64,000 nt of DNA, taken from positions 138,528,549-138,592,548 of the forward strand of contig OZ026515.1 in assembly GCA_964019695.1 (NCBI GenBank), written 5' to 3'. The notes beneath the pieces are model-generated. The model was given only the letters and a program-made list of their open reading frames with translations, did not search any database and had not been told where the DNA came from. Below, one piece after another: positions 27,601-36,600 of the stretch. The first letter of the stretch is position 1; the number at the start of each line of letters is the position of its first letter. The DNA comes from Loripinus fragilis. Its lineage: Eukaryota > Mollusca > Bivalvia > Lucinida > Lucinidae. The position numbers were made by a program, and so were the translations under genes.

Positions 27601-30600
27601 GACAAGCTCTTAAAGCAATATTCACATTGAATAAATATGTTCGTAAATTTGTAAATTTGAAGCCAAAGCATGTACTAGATTTATTTGACAAACTGATCCG
27701 TCCAATGTTAAATTATAGTGCAGAGGTCTGGGGCTTTACCAATTCTATGATAATTGAAAGGGTACATCTGCAATTCTGCAAACGATTATTAGGAGTTAAA
27801 CAATGTCCACAGAATGACTTCATTTATGGCGATCTAGGGCGAACTTCACTTTTGGTCGATAGACACTTAAGAATTATTAAATATTGGTTAAAAATTTGTT
27901 ATACGAATGAAAGGAAATATATAAGAAAAATATATGACATCTTGTTAACGGATCTTACTTTGCGACCAAATAAAGTAAATTGGGTATTTTTGGTAAGAGA
28001 TTTACTATCACAGTTAGGCTTTCATTATGTTTGGCTTCAGCAAGGTGTAGGAAATGAACATGCTTTTCTGAGTGAGGTTCGCCAACGCTTAAATGATAAT
28101 TTTATTCAAAATTGGAGTTCTCGAATTCATGATTCTAGTCGTGCTATAAATTATAAACATATATCTATCTTTGGCTTTAATCCATATCTGGAATTTGTAA
28201 CTGTGAAGAAGTTTCGTATCGCCTTATCCAGGCTGAGGATGTCTTCACATCGTCTAGCAATAGAATCAGGTCGTTGGACAAAACCCACTAGAACACCTTT
28301 GGAGGAACGGTTATGTTATCTGTGTAACACTTTGGAAGATGAGTGTCACTTTGTTTTAGAATGATCTGCGTATAATGAATTTAGATGTAAATACATACAT
28401 AAATACTAGTGGAAACGTCCAAGTATGTCGAAATTTACTGAGCTAATGAACACTGATAACAAACCGATCTTGCAAAAATTAGCGTGTTTTGTCCAAAAAT
28501 CTTTTGCTTTAAGAAATGAGTTACTTTATACACAAGCATAGGCGTATTAATTGTACCTTTAACACATATTGAAATATTGTAGGTATATATTTGTACCAGT
28601 CTTAAATTGTTGCCTTCTCCCGAAAGGGGTATCTATACATACATACATATATACATATATATGTATATGTGTGTATATGTATATATGTATGCTGAATTAC
28701 AAATTTTAAAAAGATGTGGCAATGTAATTAATGAATAATTGCTTGGTTGCAATAGGGTCTTGGTCATTCCTTGTGGCACCAACTTTCCAGATGAGATCGT
28801 GCATTTGCAGGTCTGATTTGGGTCGTGGTGCATCAGGTATGTGGTAAAAATCTGTTAAAATGCTTTGTAAACTTGTTATATTTTCCTCAAAAGAACATTA
28901 TCGATTGACCCTTACAAGTAAATGGAAACTAGTCTCAGTATAAATTAAGTTTATACCACAATTGCTTAGTACCATGCTTTCATGTCATGAATATACTTTA
29001 CTGTTATATTTTTGTGTGTAGCTCATGGGCCAAAAGGCCTTTTGCGAATAAAATTATCTTATCTTATCTTATCATATTTATTTATTACCATATTTACCCT
29101 AAATCTCCAGCATGGTTTAGATAAACAAAATTTTTGAGTGTAAAATAGTAAATTCAGTTTTATATAATGTTTTGACCTGACCCATTTACTTGTAAATATA
29201 TATTGTATGTTAATGCTTGACAAATTAATTTATTTTCTTGAATATTGTTTAAAGGTTAAGTAAATCATTTATGGTGTTGACATCGAGAATAGGTTAGTAG
29301 ATAGGTTGCAAGGTTTGGTTGATAATTGCTAAAAATAGCAAATGATTATAATTTCTAATTTCATTTTGAAGAAAACTGCTACTATTTAGCAAGTTAGCAA
29401 GTGCTAGATTTGATCTCTGCATTAAAAGCTGAGCTACAAAGGCCATCTTAACCCTAAAACCCAATCTCAACAAATGTCTGCTGAAATGCTTTAGAAGCCT
29501 CTCGGTCAAACAATGTAGACCAAGATCAGACTGCTCCTACAGGTCCACACTGTTTGGCTTAACACTTACATTAGTCAATCATGTCAGCAAGTATAATACA
29601 GCAGACGTCTTAAACAGATGATATTTTAAGATGCATTCATTTTGCAGGCGTTTTAAGGGCCCCCAAAAAATCCCTTGCTTCCTGTTACCCTACCGAACCC
29701 AATAGTTTGTGAACTATTCAAACTGTTTTAAAGCCTTGTGAGATATTAAAGTCTATTTTTAGACTTTTTTAAGGATTTTTATACTTTTTCTAAACAAAAA
29801 AGTTATTGATTTTTCAAAAGTTTGCCTACTTACTGAGCCTATAAATATTGGATGTAACCAGAAACAAGTCTTTTTTTTTCTTGTGGCCGGAGCATTTAAC
29901 AGACTATTTCTAGAGGGTGATACATTAAGCAAAACCTTATCTTCCACTTACTTGACTTTCCGCTCTTCCATCTGTGGTGGTCTATTTCTCTGAGCCTTGT
30001 CTCCCATCTTCATTCCTACCAGTTTCCCTTGCAATGACTGAACTTCCCCTGTTGGCTCATCTCTACCTCTTCTTTCTATCAATGACCTGTCCGCTTGCAG
30101 TACAAGGTTGGAGTTCTGCAATAATGCAAAATTAGGAACTATTGATATGCATAATAAATTGCAAATATGTTTACTAAAAATCTATTGACACGGTTACAAT
30201 ATTTAGTCCTAGGTAGACTCCCAAAACCTTGTCTGGGATCCCTCTACATCTGACCATCACCCGCAAAATTATAGGTAGATTATACTAGATAGGTCCGTCA
30301 TTAATTTTTTTTTTTTTTTCCTAAAACTTGCAGGCTAGTCAGATGGGTATGTAATTTTTTCGCAGAAATAAAAGCTGTTTAAAAAGGCCACATTTTTCAT
30401 AGTAACTGCCTTACAGGTTTAATGCCTTTGCTTTGGTTCCTTTATAAAATTGCTTTATTTTTTAAACCATGAATCCATATACTTTTTTAACATTAGATAT
30501 GCAGCAGCAGGATAAAGTTGAAACTTCAGGACTGAGGTTAAACACAAACACCAAAACATTTTTTTCCTGACAAAGTCCTGATTTCTTTTGACAAAAAATA

Positions 30601-33600
30601 ATATTAGAACACTAAAGATTGAGTCGTTTGAGCTTTTTGAGTCAATCAGTAAACAGCAAATCCATATAAACTCATGTCCAATGAAAACGCACCACTAAGT
30701 CTAAAGGCTATAAAATTTCTCCCAATTTATTTTTTTAATAAATATCAAGCATGGTGGAACTTCAGGGTATTAGACACAACATCAGCTTTTTAGTATGCCC
30801 AATGTTACCAAAATAGAGGAATAGTTACAGTTTTAACACAAGAGGTCGAAAATGAAAAGTCACAAACCTCAATATCTCGTATGCCCACCATTTGAATTCA
30901 ACACAGCTCGGCAACGACGTCGCATACTACGAATAAGACGCTGTATCCGGTATTGTGGAATGTCATTCCATGCTGCTATGAGTCTGTTTGCAAGTTCCTG
31001 TCGGCTATGTATAGGATTTCTAGCACCATAAATCCGCTGGCCAATTTGGTCCCATAAATGTTCTATTGGGCTTTAATCTGGTGAAAACGCTGGCCAACGT
31101 AAAACGTTTATGTTGTTATTGACTAGAAACTCTGACGTGAGTCTTGCCGAGTGTGGTCGTGCATTGTCTTGCTGAAACAAAGTGACGTCTGGGTTGATTC
31201 TCATGAATGGGACAAGTGTTGGCGTTAGAACGTCATCAATGTAACGCTGCGCAGTCAGATTTCCGTCGACAACTACGACAGGTGTTTTGTGTCGCCAAGA
31301 AATACCGCCCCACACCATAATGCTTCCACCTCCCCATCTGTCAGCTTGTCGGACACAACAATTAGCATAGCGTTCTCCCCTACGACGCCACACCTTTGCT
31401 CTAGCGTCATGCATATTAACGCAGAATCGCGACTCGTCAGTAAAGACGACACTTTTCCACTGCTGCTGAGTCCATCGAATGTGCTGATGGCACCAAAGTT
31501 CGCGATTACGACGTCTTTCAGGGGTTAGAACATTCCCTCTTTACCCTTTAAAGCTCTTGATGCCACGTTCACGGAGACGTCGGCTAACCGTCTGTCGACT
31601 AATGCGTTGATGGTTGTATCCGCGCAACTCCTGAGCTGTTTGTGTGGCAGTTTTGAAGCGATCACGCAAATGAGAGAGCACTATTTGGCGATCTTCTCTG
31701 ACGTCACTCTTTGACGTCCAGGACGCACCCTATCATTCACAGAGCCTGTCACAGTGTGTCTTTCAACCAATTGCACGATTGTCGAGTGTGCACAGTTCAT
31801 ACGATGGGCTACATCGCGATACGGCATTCCAGCCATTACCATACCAACTGCCTGGTTACGTTGAACGTCATTTAAACTTGGCATATTTTAATATTCCAGT
31901 CAACTTTTAGTGGCCTTTTGTAGCATAAACGTTCTTCTTTAAACACAAACAAAATGGAATTGATTTGAAAGATGCCACTTCAGTAAATCAGAAAATATGC
32001 ATTTTGCACGTGCGGCATGGAACCGTTAAGTAAATCGTCACACTCTGTGAACTTTTCTATAGACATGGCCAAATGTTAGCTGTTGATATGAAAAAATATC
32101 TTATATTCGATATTTGTGACTCCTTAACCATTTTTGGGAGGTTCAAAGGGTGGTGCGTTTTCATTGGACATGAGTATATTTTAAAGGTTGATAATATCAA
32201 GTTGCTAAACATTTAATTCAACGTCCACTAGTGCAAATATTTTAGCTCAATTTTTATTAGTAATTAATATTTTTACCAAATATTGTGAGTATCTTCTGCA
32301 CCCTTTTTGAATATTCAAATATTCTTCTAACAAATTGATTTTTGTTTGTTTCAATGCTTTACGTCACAGTCAACAATTTTCAGTCAATCATGTTGGGATG
32401 GGTCTTCCTCAGTTGAACCAGTACACTATCTTGCTCAAGGACACAATACATTGACTGGCGGGGAGTCTCGAACTAGCAACCCTTCAATCCCCAGTCTAAC
32501 GCTCTACCAACTGAGCCACTGCACTCAGGTCTAACAAATTGAAAGTTCACCCAATATTGTTCATTTGATAGCACTGCTTTGATGTGTGAATTAAAGACTC
32601 TAAGAGGGACACTTAAGTTATACTGTAGGAGTGCATGAAACTTTTTGTCGAAAACCATTTAGTTGATACCATCATTGGCAGGGCTGGCTAATGGTCCTGG
32701 AAGCCAAATGCTTATTGAATAAATGGCCAATTAGAAACGCTCAAACTTGAAAAAAGGTCTTTGAGTGTTTTGACTACTTTTGCATTGCCAAGGACATTGA
32801 TTGTCCCATCAATTTTCTTTTCCACACTAAGTAGTGCATGCTTTACATTTAAAACGAGAAAAGGCAAATGCTTTCCATTAAAATTCCACACCTTTGCTCA
32901 AAACCACCTTCATCCACTCAATGAGTAGATAATTGACTATAATCATAATGGTTAGTCGGTAATTAAGCATACTGTCAGCTATTGTGGTTGTGATGTCATA
33001 CATTTAGTAAGCCAAGTATGCATGACACAACCACTTTTTGTATTAAAATAAGACCCGCTGTAAATCATCAAAGCATCTGAGACCTTTAAGGCTAGTATTT
33101 ACTGCTAAAAAGAAAATGTGCATACCAGATGGTTTATCGGACTAGTGTTTTATAATTTTGTACTACTGCACTACTACAAGGAATTTCCCAGTCTTGTTTC
33201 CCCATCTTCCCTGTGTAAAAAAATTTAAGGAAATATTAAAAAATCTTACCTACCGTCGCTATTTTAAAAATTCATGTAACATATGCTTCCTAACCCGGTA
33301 ACTGGTGTACTGAAGGTTTTCACGGTTTTACAAAGGAATTCCAGTGCGGTTTCATAATTTGAAAGCCACAACCCAAAAAGCAATCCCTTGTCTATATTCA
33401 GTTAGAAAAATTTGCATTTTTAGGGTTTCATCTAAAAATAATCCCTATTAATGAAGTAACCCAAAAAGTGACAATTAAAATTTGGTACCAGTTATCAAGG
33501 CATCACCATCTTTTTGAATAATTTAAATATTTTAATCGTTTTATGCTAATAGAAGACTTCAACCTTTGTCTCGAACAAATAAACATCAGTTTTTGTTTGC

Positions 33601-36600
33601 TTTTGTTTCCATTTCTGTAAAGGCTGCATTTAAAAATACCTCAATCAAAAAAGTTCATTTGGGCAAAAATTTCACAGTAAAATGCAAAATGTGGGATAAC
33701 ATCCAAAATCTTGAAGCAACAAAGCTAATTTTCGTGGTGTGTCATTTTTTTAAAACAAACTTTCTAGTTCTACAAGCAAAATTGATGAAGAATGTTCTAA
33801 CTGCTTGTGCTGACTACCCCGATAACTGGTAGCTAGGATTCCATGGTATCTACCACCTTAATACTTATCAACCATTTGCCAATAAAAGATAGCTTTTCAA
33901 ATATTTTCCTTCTTTGATGCTTTTACCTTGATATGTCCTCTAACTATTCACAACCTTGAAAGAGTGTCAATAAATTTTCTGTGTTTAATGAGGACTTAAT
34001 ATTGACAAAACATTAGCAAACAAATTTAAAATGAGCTTTAAAGTAGCAGCATATAATGAGATAACACATCTTAATTAAATGGCAATTAACAATTCTAACA
34101 TGTCCCATATACAGACTAGACATGATTATTTAATTTACACATACAGTGGGGACACCTGATTTGCTGTCTCTTCTCAACACTCTGACTTCTTCGCAAGTTT
34201 TAAGATGCGTCCAGTGTGAACAAAAGTCACAATTCCTCTCATTGTACCAATCTGACGAACACAGTCTTCTGTCTCATCTTCAAGTTTTCTCTATTTCAGA
34301 CAGTTAAGGCTTCATATACTTTTAATATAAAAATATGGATTCCATTTACGGCAATCAAGTGATTTTAGTTTGTTACGTGGTAAGTCATGCAGGCGCTAAT
34401 TCAAGCAGAAGAGATATTTTTGAATACCGATTGTTATAATAAATAAATGAGTTGCATTGATATGGGGGTAGGGACAAATAAGGAAAATTGGAAATAAAAG
34501 ACCTTTGTTTAAACATCACTTGCGCTCACAAATAAGTCTTGACATTTTTCTTCAAATTGCTGATGAGTGTGTGGAGTGACTTCCCGGTTACTGAAGCGGA
34601 AATATAAACAACTGATAAGTGGAGAGACATAAGAAAGACTGTGTGATAACTATTGGTGTCGATATCATGGACATGTCAATATCATGGGAATGTAGTATAT
34701 ACACCGATAACTGTGTTATTGAGCATTTTTTTGCCTAAATATCACACGAGGGGTCAGCAAAATACAGTCCTAAGAAAGACTGTGTGATAACTATTGGTGT
34801 CGATATCATGGACATGTCAATATCATGGGAATGTAGTATATACACCGATAACTGTGTTATTGAGCATTTTTTGCCTAAATATCACACGAGGGGTCAGCAA
34901 AATACAGTCCTAAGCTAAGTAGATGCTGTATTGATCTGACCCTGTGTTGATTCCCAAAATTTAACAAGACAAATTCGACGAATTTATATCCCCCGACGCA
35001 GGGTTATTTGAGAGAAACATGTAAAATACAAAACATAAACCCCATTTATCTAACCCTTGGTTCACCTTCAGTATTATTCAGATCATAACAAACACCTGTC
35101 AAGTATGTTTTAGTGCTTAGTTTAATAAAAAAAATATACTTACATCTGCACAATTTCAGTATCTGACCTTTAAACCCAACCCCAGAGGTCAAGGGTGTGT
35201 GTAAATTCAAAGTGTTACCTTGCATGTAGGTCTACACTTCTTCCACTTTAATTTGATATGCAACATGACCACTTTTAGAAAAGAAAAATAAAATGACCTT
35301 TTGACCTCACCTCATAGGTCATTGGTGTGTGTAATGACAGCATGTCTGCTTTCATGGTGCTCTGTGCTCAATTCCCTTTAATTTGATATGCAACATGACT
35401 ACTTTCGGAAAAAGATATAGTTTGACCTTTTGACCCCACCCCCTGGGTCGAGGGTGTGTCTGTGGGCAAAATATTTGCTACCATGTTGCTGCCAGCGTTG
35501 TCAGCTTTAATTTGATATGCAACATGACTACTTTCAGAAAAATATATAGTTTGACCTTTTGACCCCACCCCCTGGGTCGAGGGTGTGTCTGTGGGCAAAA
35601 TATTTGCTACCATGTTGCTGCCAGCGTTGTCAGCTTTAATTTGATATGCAACATGACTACTTTCAGAAAAATATATAGTTTGACCTTTTGACCCCACCCC
35701 CTGGGTCGAGGGTGTGTCTGTGGGCAATATATTTGCTACCATGTTGTTGCTAGCGTCGTCAGCTTTAATTTGATATGCAACATGACCATATTCTGAAAAA
35801 ACTTAATTTTGGCCTCAGCCTCACCCCCTAAGTCCACCCAACAGGCTCGGACCCAGGCCTTCAAACTAAAATCCCGTTTGATATGTTTCATATCTATTGC
35901 TGTTCTGCCTGTATGCAAAATTTCAGCAAAAAATATTAACAATTGCCTTAGTAATTGCGAAATTTAAATATTTGACCTTTGACCCCTTAGGTGGGGTCAA
36001 AGGGGGTGGGGTAAAACTTTGACACTGCCATGTATATCTACAGGCACTTGGCAATCATGGGCTAATAGTGAGAATTTGTTAAATATAATAGCTTTGATGA
36101 AATGTGAAGATCATCACACAAAAAAGCTAATATAGGTTTTGCCTTATAATTGCCTATACTTAAACAAGGGCAATAACTCAAGTGTTAAGGGGTCGATTTT
36201 AACCAAACTTATAGGATATCGAGAGTTCATGGTACTTATCATTTGTACCAAGAATGAATCAAATCTGACCAATAGACATTACATAGAAGATTCAAGATTG
36301 TGAGTTATATGAAAGTGTTAGAGAAAAGTTAAGAGTAAGACTATTCCAGAGTGGTGGTATATTTGAATTCAAAGCAAGTGTCTTCTTGGAAATACTGAAA
36401 GAGGACACATATGAGCAAGAAAGAATCAATATTATGGCGGTATTAGAGGACTACATAAGGGAAACAAAAAGATTTGAAAAAAATTAAGTAAAACAACAAA
36501 TATTTTAACAACCGAACCAGACACACGAGCTCAACAATTTTTTTAATGTACCTGCGAGTCTTTACCTGCAGAAAATTTACCGGAGAATAGTTGACTACTT

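Larger units (their letters stand above)
23527..29073 (+). mobile_element. Non-LTR retrotransposon with ORF1, ORF2 and TTATC-repeat tail, in SNRNP200 intron 2
   Basis: A long plus-strand element lying antisense to the host gene inside intron 2. Order: ORF1 (nucleic-acid-binding, L1-ORF1p-like), ORF2 (endonuclease plus reverse transcriptase), a 3' UTR with a TA/CA microsatellite at 28632-28692, and the end GCGAATAAAATTATCTTATC repeated as TTATC units to 29073. The 5' end lies somewhere between 23270 and 23527 and was not resolved; no target-site duplication was identified. Only a few lesions are present, suggesting fairly recent insertion. The microsatellite tail and L1-like ORF1 do not let me name the clade with confidence. 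Confidence 0.9.

Noticed and set aside
33285..33835. CCGGTAACTGGT / CCGATAACTGGTAGC pair as transposon ends
   Set aside because: Too short and not consistently inverted; similar strings also occur once in between.
35368..35742. 124-codon minus-strand open frame with repeating 43-residue units
   Set aside because: Open only because the 129-bp minisatellite unit is divisible by three; no splice context, lies in an intron.
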